DNA from: Mycobacterium sp.
GTDB lineage: Bacteria; Actinomycetota; Actinomycetes; Mycobacteriales; Mycobacteriaceae
Reading direction: 5' to 3'
Length of the DNA: 38,229 nucleotides
NCBI GenBank assembly: GCA_011620645.1
Contig: WOYS01000061.1
Span: 4,325-42,553 of the forward strand
Below are positions 16,569 through 30,048 of this stretch, piece by piece. The notes under the pieces are model-generated. The model saw only the letters and a list, made by a program, of their open reading frames with translations, was not told the origin of the DNA and ran no database searches. Made by a program: the position numbers and the translations under genes. The first letter of the stretch is position 1; every line of letters starts with the position of its first letter.

Positions 16569-17609
16569 ATGGCTCTTCAGATCTTCTGGTTCGTCACCCT
16601 GGCGGTGCTGTTCGTCGGCTTCCTGGTGCTAGAGGGGTTCGACTTCGGCGTCGGGATGCTGATGGCGATCTTCGGCCGGACGGCAACCGGTGATTCCGAG
16701 AAGCATCGGCGGGCGGTGCTCAACACCATCGGCCCGGTGTGGGACGGCAACGAGGTGTGGCTGATCACCGCGGGTGGCGCCATGTTCGCGGCATTCCCGG
16801 GGATGTACGCCACCATGTTCTCCGGGCTGTACCTCCCGCTGCTGGCCATCCTGGCATCGATGATCGTCCGGATCTGCGCCATCGAATGGCGCGGCAAGGT
16901 CAATGATCCGAAGTGGCGTCGCTGGGCCGATATCGGCATCGCCGTCGGATCCTGGGTGCCCGCCATCCTGTGGGGCGTCGCCTTCGCCGCGCTGGTGCGC
17001 GGACTTCCCGTCGACGCCGATCATCAGATCGCACTGGGCTTCGGCGATGTGCTCAATCCGTACACCATTCTCGGCGGCCTGGCGACGTGCGGGCTGTTCC
17101 TGCTGCACGGCGCCGTGTTCGTGGCACTGAAGACCGAAGGTGCAGTGCGTGCCGACGCCCGCCGCTACGCCGGCCGCCTGGTGCTTCCGGTCACCGCCGT
17201 CGTGCTGGGATTCGGATTGTGGACCCAGCTCGCATACGGCACCGACTGGACCTGGCTGGTGCTCGGATTCGCGGTGGTTTGTCAGCTGAGCGTGGTGATG
17301 CTGGTACTCACCGATGGCGGTGACGGAATGGCCTTCTCGACCACCGCCGCCGTGATCGTCGCGGTGGTGGTGCTGATATTCGGCTGCCTGTACCCAAACC
17401 TCATCCCGTCCACGCTCGACCCGGCCTGGAGCCTGACCATCTACAACGCGTCGTCCTCGCCCTACACCCTGAAGGTCCTGGCCTGGGCCGCGCTGGCGGT
17501 CACCCCCCTGGTCCTCGTGTACCAGGGCTGGACGTACTGGGTTTTCCGGGAACGCATCTCGGCCGAGCGGATACCCGACCCCGCGGGCTTGTCACCGCGG
17601 ATACCGTGA
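16569..17609 (+). CDS. cydB: Cytochrome bd quinol oxidase subunit II
   Basis: This 346-residue polytopic partner of CydA completes the bd oxidase. The signature LEGFDFGVGML at 21–31 includes the conserved acidic Asp25. GPVWDGNEVWLITAGGAMFAAFP follows at about 56–78, a stretch conserved in all CydB. The remaining sequence is a series of hydrophobic helices typical of the family. The ATG at 16569 has AGGAGG six bases upstream, overlapping the cydA stop region, with 10 bases between the genes. Its stop overlaps the cydD GTG by four bases. Confidence 0.97.
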   Translation: MALQIFWFVTLAVLFVGFLVLEGFDFGVGMLMAIFGRTATGDSEKHRRAVLNTIGPVWDGNEVWLITAGGAMFAAFPGMYATMFSGLYLPLLAILASMIVRICAIEWRGKVNDPKWRRWADIGIAVGSWVPAILWGVAFAALVRGLPVDADHQIALGFGDVLNPYTILGGLATCGLFLLHGAVFVALKTEGAVRADARRYAGRLVLPVTAVVLGFGLWTQLAYGTDWTWLVLGFAVVCQLSVVMLVLTDGGDGMAFSTTAAVIVAVVVLIFGCLYPNLIPSTLDPAWSLTIYNASSSPYTLKVLAWAALAVTPLVLVYQGWTYWVFRERISAERIPDPAGLSPRIP

Positions 17610-19327
17610 CGATCGGCAGTTCCCCGTCGCTGCGCTCGCCCCGGCAGTCTTCCCCGTCGCTGCGCTCGCCCCGGCGACATTCCCCGTCGCTGCGCTCGCC
17701 CGACTGGCAAAATTCCCCGGGTATGCGCCGCTACCTGGCGGCGGCCGTGCTGTACGGCGCGGTGATCAGCGCGGCCACCATCGCGGGCGCCTGCGTACTG
17801 GCCCGCGTGGTCGCCGGGGTCATCACCGACCCGGCCACCCGCACCCTCGGGCACTGGAGCGCCGAGCTGCTGGTCCTGGCCGGGCTGTGGGCCGTCCGTG
17901 CAGTCGCGCAACGACTTCAGTCCGGACTGAGCCAGCGGGCGGCCACTGCAGTGATCGGCGACCTGTCCGCCCAGGTATTGCGGTCGGTGACGGCGCTGCC
18001 ACCGCAGCGGCTACTCGGTGTCCGTGACGAGGCCACCGTCGTGCTCACCCGCGGACTCGACGGGTTGCGGCCCTATTTCACCGGTTACCTCCCTGCAGTG
18101 ATCCTGGCCGGGATTCTCACCCCGGCAACCGTTGTCGTGATCGCCGCGACCGACCTGCAGGCCGCTGCGGTGGTGGCAGTCGCGCTGCCACTGATTCCGC
18201 TGTTCATGGTGCTCATCGGCCGGCTGACGGCCGACCGGTCGGCCGCGGCGTTGACGGCCATGACCGCCCTGCAGTCCCGGTTGCTCGATCTGGTCGCCGG
18301 GATACCGACACTGCGGGCGCTGGGCCGGGCATCCGGGCCCGCGCACCGAATCGCCGAACTCAGTGCCGCACATCGCAGCTCGGCCATGCAGACACTGCGC
18401 ATCGCCTTCCTGTCGGCGGCCGTCCTCGAACTGATCGCCACCCTCGGCGTCGCCCTGGTCGCGGTCAATGTCGGGCTGCGACTGGTGTTCGGGGACATGA
18501 CGCTGGTCGCGGCGTTGACCGCACTGCTGCTGGCACCCGAGGTGTTCTGGCCATTACGCAAGGTAGGCGTGCAGTTCCACGCCGCCCAGGACGGCAAGAC
18601 CGCCGCAGAGGCCGCGCTGCAGCTGCTGGAGCCCGAACCGGTGCGCCCAGCCGGAGAACGCACATTGTCCCGTGCGGCCATCGAGATCCGACTGGACGAA
18701 CTGTCCGTGGCCGGCCGGGACGGAACGGCGCCCGACGCGCTGACCGCCGATATCGCCCCCGGGCGGGTCACCGTGTTCACCGGACCCAACGGCGCGGGTA
18801 AGAGCACCGCCGTGGCGGCCATCCTGGGCCTGACCGAGCCCACCTCGGGCCGGGTCCTGATCGACGGCCTGGACATCGCCGACATCGACGTGCCGCAGTG
18901 GTGGTCCCGCGTCGCCTGGTTACCGCAGCGGCCGGCGTTGCTGCCGGGCACGGTGCGCAGCAACCTGGAGCTGTTCGGTCCGCTGACCGATATCGACTCC
19001 GCTTGCCGCGCCTCGGGATTCGATGAGGTTCTGGCCACCCTGCCCCACGGTTTGGACGAGGCCATCGGGCGCGGCGGGACAGGTCTGTCGCTGGGGCAGC
19101 GCCAGCGACTGGGGTTGGCGCGGGCACTGGGCTCCGACGCGCCGGTGCTGCTGCTCGACGAACCGACGGCGCACCTCGATGCTGCTGGGGAATCGCTGGT
19201 ATTGTCCTCGATCTCGGCACGGGCCAGGGCCGGCGCCACCGTGCTGGTGATCGGGCACCGCGGACCGGTCCTCGCCATCGGTGACCACGTCGTGTCGCTG
19301 GGGGGTGCGCGCTGTGCCTTATCGTGA
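17606..19327 (+). CDS. cydD: Cytochrome bd assembly ABC exporter subunit CydD
   Basis: This 573-residue half-transporter comprises six membrane helices (about residues 42–330) and an ATPase domain. With CydC it is needed to assemble cytochrome bd, and in E. coli it exports cysteine and glutathione. Walker A is TGPNGAGKST, the signature is LSLGQRQRL, and Walker B runs into LLLDEPTAHLD. The start is uncertain. GTG at 17606 overlaps the cydB stop (GTGA), but the first 31 codons are then three copies of a 10-residue repeat ([S/H]SPSLRSP). ATG at 17723 would give a 534-residue protein beginning MRRYLAAAV, right before the first helix. Either way the repeat lies at the cydB/cydD junction. Confidence 0.93.
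   Translation: MTIGSSPSLRSPRQSSPSLRSPRRHSPSLRSPDWQNSPGMRRYLAAAVLYGAVISAATIAGACVLARVVAGVITDPATRTLGHWSAELLVLAGLWAVRAVAQRLQSGLSQRAATAVIGDLSAQVLRSVTALPPQRLLGVRDEATVVLTRGLDGLRPYFTGYLPAVILAGILTPATVVVIAATDLQAAAVVAVALPLIPLFMVLIGRLTADRSAAALTAMTALQSRLLDLVAGIPTLRALGRASGPAHRIAELSAAHRSSAMQTLRIAFLSAAVLELIATLGVALVAVNVGLRLVFGDMTLVAALTALLLAPEVFWPLRKVGVQFHAAQDGKTAAEAALQLLEPEPVRPAGERTLSRAAIEIRLDELSVAGRDGTAPDALTADIAPGRVTVFTGPNGAGKSTAVAAILGLTEPTSGRVLIDGLDIADIDVPQWWSRVAWLPQRPALLPGTVRSNLELFGPLTDIDSACRASGFDEVLATLPHGLDEAIGRGGTGLSLGQRQRLGLARALGSDAPVLLLDEPTAHLDAAGESLVLSSISARARAGATVLVIGHRGPVLAIGDHVVSLGGARCALS
17620..17701. repeat. Three 30-bp tandem repeats at the cydB/cydD junction
   Basis: A 22-base core (TTCCCCGTCGCTGCGCTCGC then CC) recurs at 17620, 17650 and 17680 with an exact 30-bp period. 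A fourth, partial copy starts near 17713. The period is a multiple of three, so the cydD frame stays open and reads as a Ser-Pro-Ser-Leu-Arg-Ser-Pro decapeptide three times. The array lies directly after the cydB stop and before the first conserved CydD residues, as if inserted at the gene boundary. Confidence 0.9.
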
Positions 19328-20816
19328 CGTGTGGGCACTGCTGCAACCGCGACTGCCCCGACTGCTGCTCGCGGTGCTGTTCGGCACCCTCGCACTGGGC
19401 AGCGCGCTCGCGCTGGCCACCGTCGCGGCCTGGCTGATCACCCGGGCCTGGCAGATGCCGCCGGTGCTCGATCTGACGGTGGCGGTGGTGGCGGTTCGCG
19501 CGCTGGGCATCTCGCGGGGGATGTTCAGCTACTGCGAACGACTTGCCATCCACGACACCGCGTTACGCGCCGCGGGCAACACCCGCGTCGGGCTCTACCG
19601 CCGCCTGATCGCCCTGCCGCCGGAGACCGCGCTGCGACTGCACAGCGGCGATCTGGTGGCCCGCGTCGGTGCCTCCGTCGACGATCTCGCCGACGTGTTG
19701 GTGCGCGCGATTCTGCCGATGTGCGTGGCCGCCATACTGTCCGCGGCGGCCGTCCTCATCGTTGTTCTCATCTCACCGCCGGCAGCGGTGATCCTCGCGG
19801 TCTGCCTGGTGGTGGCCGGTGTGCTCGCGCCTTGGCTGTCCGGACGGGCCGCCGCCGCCACCGAGGCCCTGGCGGCCGAGCATCACAGTGCCCGCGACAC
19901 CGCCACGCTGGTGGCGTTGGAGCACGCGGCAGAACTGCGGGTGGCGGGCCGCCTCGAACAGGTCATCGCCGAATCCGCCCACGAACACCGCGGTCTGGGG
20001 CGCGCACAGGACCGGGCCGCGGCACCGGCGGCGGCGGCCGGCGCGGTGGCGACCGCAGCGGTGGGTGTCTCGGTGCTCGGTGCTGTCATCGTCGGCATCA
20101 TGCTCGCCGGCCACACCAGCGCGACCTCGCTGGCCATCCTGATGCTGGTGCCGCTGTCCGCGTTCGAGGCCACCACCGCGCTGCCTGCCGCGGCCGCCCA
20201 ACTGGTCCGCTCCCGGATCGCCGCAAACAGCCTCACCGACCTGACCACACCCGCGGCATCCACCCGTCACCGTCCCGGTACCGAGCAGGTCCAGCTGTCC
20301 CCCGGGGACAGGATCGCCGTCCTCGGTCCGAGCGGTAGCGGCAAGACCACGATGTTGATGGCGATCGCGGCCGGCTATCCCGAAAACCCGGTCACCGCAG
20401 CGTTCTTCGCCGAGGATGCCCATCTGTTCGACACCACGGTGCGGGACAACCTGCTGGTGGGCCGGGGCGATGCAACCGATGCCGAGCTGACCTCGGCACT
20501 GGAATCCGTCGGGTTGACCGGCTGGCTGGCCGGCCTACCCGACGGACTGGCCACCATGTTGCGCGGCGGAGCCGCCGCCGTCTCAGCCGGGCAGCGCCGA
20601 CGACTGCTGCTGGCCAGGGCACTCATCTCCGATTTCCCCATCGTGTTGCTCGACGAACCGACCGAGCACCTCGACGCCGCCGACAGCGATCGCCTCAACG
20701 CCGCGCTGCTCACCCCGAACGGTCTGTTCGCCGCCGAGAAGACCGTCGTCGTGGCCACCCACCACCTGCCGCCCGAACTCGATTGCCGGGCGATCCGGCT
20801 CGCTGCCCGCGGGTAA
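19314..20816 (+). CDS. cydC: Cytochrome bd assembly ABC exporter subunit CydC
   Basis: This 500-residue half-transporter pairs with CydD. Membrane helices fill about residues 13–290 and the ATPase domain follows. Walker A is GPSGSGKTT, the signature is VSAGQRRRL, Walker B runs into VLLDEPTEHLD, and the H-loop is ATHH. The ATPase domain is unusually compact. Few residues precede Walker A (EQVQLSPGDRIAVL), and only about 20 separate it from the Q-loop region FAEDAHLF, which has Glu where Gln is usual. The GTG start at 19314 has GGGGG eight bases upstream and lies inside the 3' end of cydD (14-base overlap). GTG at 19281 or 19305 are alternatives. It is the last gene of cydABDC. Confidence 0.92.
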   Translation: MPYRDVWALLQPRLPRLLLAVLFGTLALGSALALATVAAWLITRAWQMPPVLDLTVAVVAVRALGISRGMFSYCERLAIHDTALRAAGNTRVGLYRRLIALPPETALRLHSGDLVARVGASVDDLADVLVRAILPMCVAAILSAAAVLIVVLISPPAAVILAVCLVVAGVLAPWLSGRAAAATEALAAEHHSARDTATLVALEHAAELRVAGRLEQVIAESAHEHRGLGRAQDRAAAPAAAAGAVATAAVGVSVLGAVIVGIMLAGHTSATSLAILMLVPLSAFEATTALPAAAAQLVRSRIAANSLTDLTTPAASTRHRPGTEQVQLSPGDRIAVLGPSGSGKTTMLMAIAAGYPENPVTAAFFAEDAHLFDTTVRDNLLVGRGDATDAELTSALESVGLTGWLAGLPDGLATMLRGGAAAVSAGQRRRLLLARALISDFPIVLLDEPTEHLDAADSDRLNAALLTPNGLFAAEKTVVVATHHLPPELDCRAIRLAARG

Positions 20817-20826
20817 CCTCACTGAT

Positions 20827-21282
20827 ATGAGCTCCCCCGAGCCGTATCCCGCGCCCCAGCCGCCATACCCCGGTTACCCGCCCCCACCCCCGTATCCCGG
20901 ATATCCGGCGCCGCAGGTCGGCCCTCGCAACGGACTGGGCAGTGCGGCGCTGATAATGGCCATGCTGGCTCTGCTGTTCTCCTGGAGCATCATCGGTGGC
21001 ATCGTCGGTGGTCTGATCGCCGTGGTACTCGGATTCGCCGGGCGTCGCCGGGCCGGGCGCGGCGACGCAGACAACGGTGCGATCGCGAACGCCGGGATCG
21101 GTTTGGGCGCACTGGCCGTCGTCGTCGGCGTCGCCTTCATCCCGATCTGGATCGGGTTCCTCTCCGAGGCGGGCATCGGCGACTATGTCGATTGCATGGA
21201 GAAGGCCGGCATCGACCGACCTGCACAGGTGCAGTGCGAGAATAGCTTCCGCGGGCAAGTCAAGAAGGACTACAACATCTAG
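20827..21282 (+). CDS. DUF4190 membrane protein with proline-rich N-terminus
   Basis: This 151-residue protein opens with a Pro/Tyr-rich soluble stretch (repeats of PYPGYP over residues 5–30). Two hydrophobic segments then cover about 40–72 and 85–115, with the positively charged GFAGRRRAGRG loop between them. This is the DUF4190 pattern, common in actinobacteria and of unknown function. The C-terminal 35 residues are soluble and contain two Cys (DCMEKAGI…QCENSF) that could form a disulfide outside the cell. It begins 10 bases after cydC, so it is probably the last cistron of the cyd transcript. Its stop codon directly abuts the tesB stop. Confidence 0.82.
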   Translation: MSSPEPYPAPQPPYPGYPPPPPYPGYPAPQVGPRNGLGSAALIMAMLALLFSWSIIGGIVGGLIAVVLGFAGRRRAGRGDADNGAIANAGIGLGALAVVVGVAFIPIWIGFLSEAGIGDYVDCMEKAGIDRPAQVQCENSFRGQVKKDYNI

Positions 21283-22146
21283 TCAGCGGCCCGGGAAGTA
21301 CTTGACGATCCCCTCCTGCACCACCGTGGCCAGCGCCTCACCGCGCTCGTTGAAGAAATGCCCGGCGCCAAGACCGCGAGAGTCGGCCGCCACCGGCGAT
21401 GACGTCGAGTACAGCACCCACTCGTCGAAGCGGATCGGCCGGTGGAACCAGACCGAGTGGTTCATGGTGACCGCAAAGATCCGGTCGAAACCCCATGACA
21501 GGCCGTGGGTGGTGATGATCGAGTCCAGCACCGTGGTGTCCGAGGAGTAGACCATCGCCGCGGTGTGCAGCACCGGGTCGTCGGGCATCGGGCCATCCGC
21601 GGTCAGCCACACCCGGTTGTGGTCGAGTTGTTCGCCCTTGGCCCGCATCACCCATGCCGGGTCATTGGTGTAGCGCCACTGGATGGGCCGCAGCGCGCTG
21701 ACGAAATGCGGCACCGTCTCCTCGTAACCCACCAGCAGTTCGTCGATGGTGGGTAACGTTGCCGGCGCAGGCACCGCCGGGGCGGCGACGTTGTGCTCCA
21801 GCCCCCGCCCACCGGCCAGATGCGATACCAGTGCGGTGCCCAACAGCACGCCGTCCTGGGTGACGTCCACTCTGCGGTTGGCGAAGCGGCGTTCGTCCCG
21901 CAACCGAACCACCTGGAAGTCAAGGTCTTTCGTGGGATCGCCGCCGGCGATGAAGTGCATCGACAGTGTGCTCGGCGGCAGACTGGCTGACACCGTGCGA
22001 CTCGCCGCGACGAAGGCCTGTGCCATCATCTGTCCGCCGAAGGTACGCACCGGGTTTCGGCTCGGATGCGTTCCGCTGAACGCATCCTCGCCGACCCGGG
22101 TGAGATTCAGGACCGTCAGCAGCTCCTGCAGATGCTCCGCTGACAA
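21283..22146 (-). CDS. tesB: Acyl-CoA thioesterase II (TesB)
   Basis: This 287-residue double-hotdog enzyme hydrolyses medium- to long-chain acyl-CoA to free fatty acid and CoA in the cytoplasm. The first hotdog carries RTFGGQMMAQAFVAA (34–48) and LSMHFIAGGD (61–70). The second holds the catalytic trio known from E. coli TesB: Asp203 (YSSDTT), Thr227 (AVTMNHS) and Gln277 (VVQEG). WFHRPIRFDEW is conserved. The TTG start has AGGAGG five bases upstream, which settles the start. It lies 29 bases downstream of pyk on the same strand, the same neighbour as in M. tuberculosis (tesB1 beside pykA). Confidence 0.95.
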   Translation of the reverse strand: MSAEHLQELLTVLNLTRVGEDAFSGTHPSRNPVRTFGGQMMAQAFVAASRTVSASLPPSTLSMHFIAGGDPTKDLDFQVVRLRDERRFANRRVDVTQDGVLLGTALVSHLAGGRGLEHNVAAPAVPAPATLPTIDELLVGYEETVPHFVSALRPIQWRYTNDPAWVMRAKGEQLDHNRVWLTADGPMPDDPVLHTAAMVYSSDTTVLDSIITTHGLSWGFDRIFAVTMNHSVWFHRPIRFDEWVLYSTSSPVAADSRGLGAGHFFNERGEALATVVQEGIVKYFPGR

Positions 22147-22175
22147 CGTTTCCTCCTGGGGCGGACCTCGGTCCT

Positions 22176-23594
22176 TTAGTGGTCGTCCTCCCCGATCCGG
22201 TGCACATGGATCAGGTTGGTCGAGCCTACTGTGCCAGGCGGAGCGCCTGCGACGATGACCACCAGGTCCCCGCGCTTGTAGCGGCCGAGCGCCAGCAACG
22301 ACTTGTCGACCTGATGGATCATGCCGTCGGTGGTTTCCATATGCGGCACGATGAACGTCTCGGTACCCCAGGTCAGCGCCAACTGACTGCGCACCTCGGG
22401 CAGCGCGGTGAACGCCAGCAGCGGCAGCGGGGTGTGCAGCCGGGCCAGTCGACGCACCGTGTCACCGGACTGGGTGAACGCGACGAGGGCCTTGGCCTCC
22501 AACCGCTCACCGATATCGCGGGCGGCGTAGGAGATGACGCCGCGCTTGGTGCGGGGCACGTGAGTCAGCGGCGGCGCCTCGGTGGAGTTCGCCTCGACCG
22601 CCGACAGGATCCGGCCCATGGTCCGCACCGCTTCCAGGGCGAACTTACCGACCGACGTCTCGCCGGACAGCATGACGGCATCGGCGCCGTCGAGCACCGC
22701 GTTGGCCACATCGGAGGCCTCCGCACGCGTCGGCCGGGAGTTCTCGATCATCGACTCCAGCATCTGGGTGGCGACGATCACCGGCTTGGCATTCTCGCGA
22801 GCCATCTGGATGGCCCGCTTCTGCACCAGCGGCACCTCTTCGAGCGGGAGTTCGACACCCAGGTCGCCGCGGGCCACCATGATGGCGTCGAAGGCCAGCA
22901 CGATCGCCTCGAGGTTGTCGATCGCCTCGGGCTTCTCCATCTTGGCGATCACCGGGACCCGGCGACCCACCCGATCCATCACCTCGTGGACCAGTTCCAC
23001 ATCGGCGGGCGAGCGCACGAACGAGAGCGCCACCAGGTCGACGCCGAGCCTCAGCGCGAACTCGAGGTCTTCGATGTCCTTCTCCGAGAGCGCGGGCGCC
23101 GAGACGTTCATACCGGGCAGGGACATGCCCTTGTTGTTGCTGACCTTGCCGCCCTCGGTGACGGTGCAGACGACATCGTCGCCGTCGATGTGCTCGACGA
23201 TGAGGCCGACATTGCCGTCGTCGACCAGCACCCGGTCACCGGGCTTGGCGTCCTGGGCCAACCGCTTGTAGGTGGTGCCGATCCGGCCGTGGGTGCCCGC
23301 GCACTCCTCGACCGTGATGCGGATGGTCTCGCCGTTCTCCCAGACCGTCGGTCCGTCGGCGAAGCGTCCCAACCGGATCTTCGGTCCCTGCAGGTCAGCA
23401 AGTATGCCGACCGCCCGACCCGTCGAATCGGATGCTGCCCGGACATGCCGGTAGGACTGCTCGTGATCCGCATAGTCACCGTGGCTGAAGTTCAACCGTG
23501 CTACGTCCATCCCGGCCTCGACCAGGGCACGCACCGACTCATCGGTCGCGGTAGCCGGGCCGAGAGTACAGACGATCTTTCCGCGTCTATTCAC
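22176..23594 (-). CDS. pyk: Pyruvate kinase
   Basis: This 472-residue glycolytic enzyme converts phosphoenolpyruvate and ADP to pyruvate and ATP. The N-terminus RRGKIVCTLGPAT and the NFSHG motif (35–39) match mycobacterial PykA. The lid-like B domain spans about 70–165. The catalytic stretch IAKMEKPEAIDNL and the metal-binding MVARGDLGVELP lie near 215–245, followed by ATQMLESMIENSRPTRAE. The C-terminal domain is complete. The GTG start at 23594 gives the normal length, and no clear ribosome site precedes it. The gene is followed by tesB and preceded on the same strand by gltD, 27 bases away. Confidence 0.97.
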   Translation of the reverse strand: MNRRGKIVCTLGPATATDESVRALVEAGMDVARLNFSHGDYADHEQSYRHVRAASDSTGRAVGILADLQGPKIRLGRFADGPTVWENGETIRITVEECAGTHGRIGTTYKRLAQDAKPGDRVLVDDGNVGLIVEHIDGDDVVCTVTEGGKVSNNKGMSLPGMNVSAPALSEKDIEDLEFALRLGVDLVALSFVRSPADVELVHEVMDRVGRRVPVIAKMEKPEAIDNLEAIVLAFDAIMVARGDLGVELPLEEVPLVQKRAIQMARENAKPVIVATQMLESMIENSRPTRAEASDVANAVLDGADAVMLSGETSVGKFALEAVRTMGRILSAVEANSTEAPPLTHVPRTKRGVISYAARDIGERLEAKALVAFTQSGDTVRRLARLHTPLPLLAFTALPEVRSQLALTWGTETFIVPHMETTDGMIHQVDKSLLALGRYKRGDLVVIVAGAPPGTVGSTNLIHVHRIGEDDH

Positions 23595-23621
23595 GTCTCA
23601 TGAGCATAGTCGTTAATCGAT

Positions 23622-25128
23622 TCAGATGACGGCCAGAGGTAACGCACCGGGCCGGACCGGCGCCGGCAGATCGGAGTCACCCATCAGGTAGGCGTCCACC
23701 GCATGGGCCGCACTGCGTCCCTCGGCGATCGCCCACACGACCAGGGAAGCGCCACGGTGGGCGTCGCCGCACACGAAGACACCGGGCTCCTCGGTCTGCC
23801 AGTCCGAACCGCAGGACAGTGTGCCGCGGCCGTTGAGGCGCAGCCCGAGCCCGTCGAGCAGGGCCATATGCTCGACGCCCTCGAATCCGATCGCCAGCAG
23901 GGCCAGATCGCACGGCAGCTCGATCATCTCCCCGACCGGGGTGATGACGCGACGACCGTCGGCGCCCCGTTCGACCTTCACCTCGGCGACCTGGATCGCC
24001 CGGACGTTTCCCGTTTCGCCGCCCGGTCCGTCGCCAACGAACCGCTGCACGGCCACCTCGAAGCGTCGGGCCCCGCCCTCGGCATGCGCCGGGGAGGTGC
24101 GCAGCAGCAGCGGCCAGGTGGGCCACGGTGAGCGCGAGTCGTCGCGGGCCTCCGGTGGTTGGGGGTTGTAGTCGAGCTGGGTGACCGATGCCGCGCCCTG
24201 CCGATGTGCGGTGCCCAGGCAGTCCGCACCGGTATCGCCGCCGCCGATGATCACCACATGCTTGCCCGCTGCGGTCAGTTCGGCGGGGCCGTCGCCCTCG
24301 CACTCCTTGTTGGCGGGCACCAGATGCTCCATTGCCAGGTGCACACCGTTGAGCTCGCGGCCCTCCACATCGTTGTCCCTGCCGCGCAGCGCACCGACGG
24401 CCAGCACGATGGCATCGTGCTGGGCGCGCAGCGCCTCGATGGATAGGTCCACCCCGACCTCACACTCGGTGACAAAACGCGTTCCCTCGGCGCGCATCTG
24501 CGACAACCGCTGGTTCAGCGTCGCCTTCTCCAGCTTGTATTCCGGGATGCCGTAGCGCATCAGTCCGCCGATGCGGTTGTCGCGTTCGTACACGGTGACG
24601 TGATGTCCCGCGCGGGTGAGCTGCTGGGCCGCCGCCAGCCCCGCCGGACCCGAACCGACCACCGCGACACTGCGTCCCGACGCGATGGCGGGCGGCTGCG
24701 GCTCGATCGAACCGGTCAACCAGGCATGGTCGACGATCGACTGCTCGATCCGTTTGATGGTGACGCTGCCGCCGGTGGTCTCCTCGGCGATGGACAGCAC
24801 ACAGGCCGCCTCGCACGGGGCCGGGCACAATCTGCCGGTGAACTCCGGAAAGTTGTTGGTCGCGTGCAGGCGGTCGCTGGCGGCGTCCCACCGCCCGCGA
24901 CGCACCAGATCGTTCCACTCCGGTATCAGATTGCCCAGTGGGCAGCCCGCAGTACCCGAGTGGCAGAACGGGATTCCGCAATCCATGCAGCGGCGGGCCT
25001 GCTGAGACACCTCACCGGCGCGCTCGTTGGCGTCCTGGCGCTCATACACCTCACGCCAGTCTCCGACGCGTTCATCGACAGGCCGCTTGGCCGCTTCCAT
25101 CTTGCGTACCCTCAGAAACCCGTTCGCG

Positions 25129-25136
<8 letters not shown>
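23622..25136 (-). CDS. gltD: Glutamate synthase (NADPH) small subunit GltD
   Basis: This 504-residue iron–sulfur flavoprotein oxidises NADPH and passes electrons to GltB. The N-terminal cysteines for the two [4Fe-4S] clusters are C50, C53, C58 and C65, then C104, C108 and C112. The FAD-binding motif GSGPAG is at 161–166, and the NADPH site is [13 protein letters not shown] further on. The C-terminal [19 protein letters not shown] motif is typical. The GTG start at 25136 has GGAGG six bases upstream and overlaps the end of gltB by eight bases. A longer open frame upstream is only a shadow of gltB. The cysteine spacing [11 protein letters not shown] carries a three-residue insertion relative to the CHNGCPLG I recall from M. 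tuberculosis GltD. Confidence 0.96.
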
Positions 25137-29685
<4,549 letters not shown>

Positions 29686-29798
29686 CCGAATCTACCTCCG
29701 CAGTCTCCATATACGAGTGTGGAGGGACTGCATCGGCCCGAAGTTGGAGTGTATCAGCGAGGACGCGGTCCTACCCAGGGAGTTTTCACCCGGCGAGA

Positions 29799-30048
29799 AA
29801 TGTTGAAGAACAGGCCGCCCACAATGTCGGGCTGGATACGCTGCCGCCGCGGCAGCAGCGTTACGATATGGCCGACGAGTTCGTCGCGCCGTCACCAAGC
29901 TGGTGGCCTCCCGGGACGAAGACGCCGTGGTGATGGACTGCGAGTCCGGGACCTTCGTCGACCATACGAAGGTTCACGAGGTCAACTTCGTCGGCAAGTT
30001 CTACCGGTCACGCGGCCCGCTCAACGTCCCGCGAACTCCGCAGGGCCA
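29799..30048 (+). pseudogene. Fragment of an NtaA/DszA-type flavin-dependent monooxygenase
   Basis: Two frames joined by a single-base frameshift near 29884 give a continuous match to the middle of LLM-class monooxygenases (nitrilotriacetate monooxygenase component A family). Frame one reads NVEEQAAHNVGLDTLPP…RYDMADEFV. Frame two continues VTKLVASRDEDAVV…DHTKVHEVNFVGKF and RGPLNVPRTPQG. In intact members these pieces follow each other, and restoring one base gives DEFVRAVTKL. The start, the first ~170 residues and everything after PQG are missing. The fragment lies between gltB and the ketopantoate reductase gene. It is probably the residue of a deleted gene. The rest of 29686–30007 holds only the gltB upstream region. 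Confidence 0.6.

Noticed and set aside
22179..23603. 474-codon open frame antisense to pyk
   Set aside because: It spans exactly the pyk gene on the other strand and has no recognisable motif, so it is a shadow frame.
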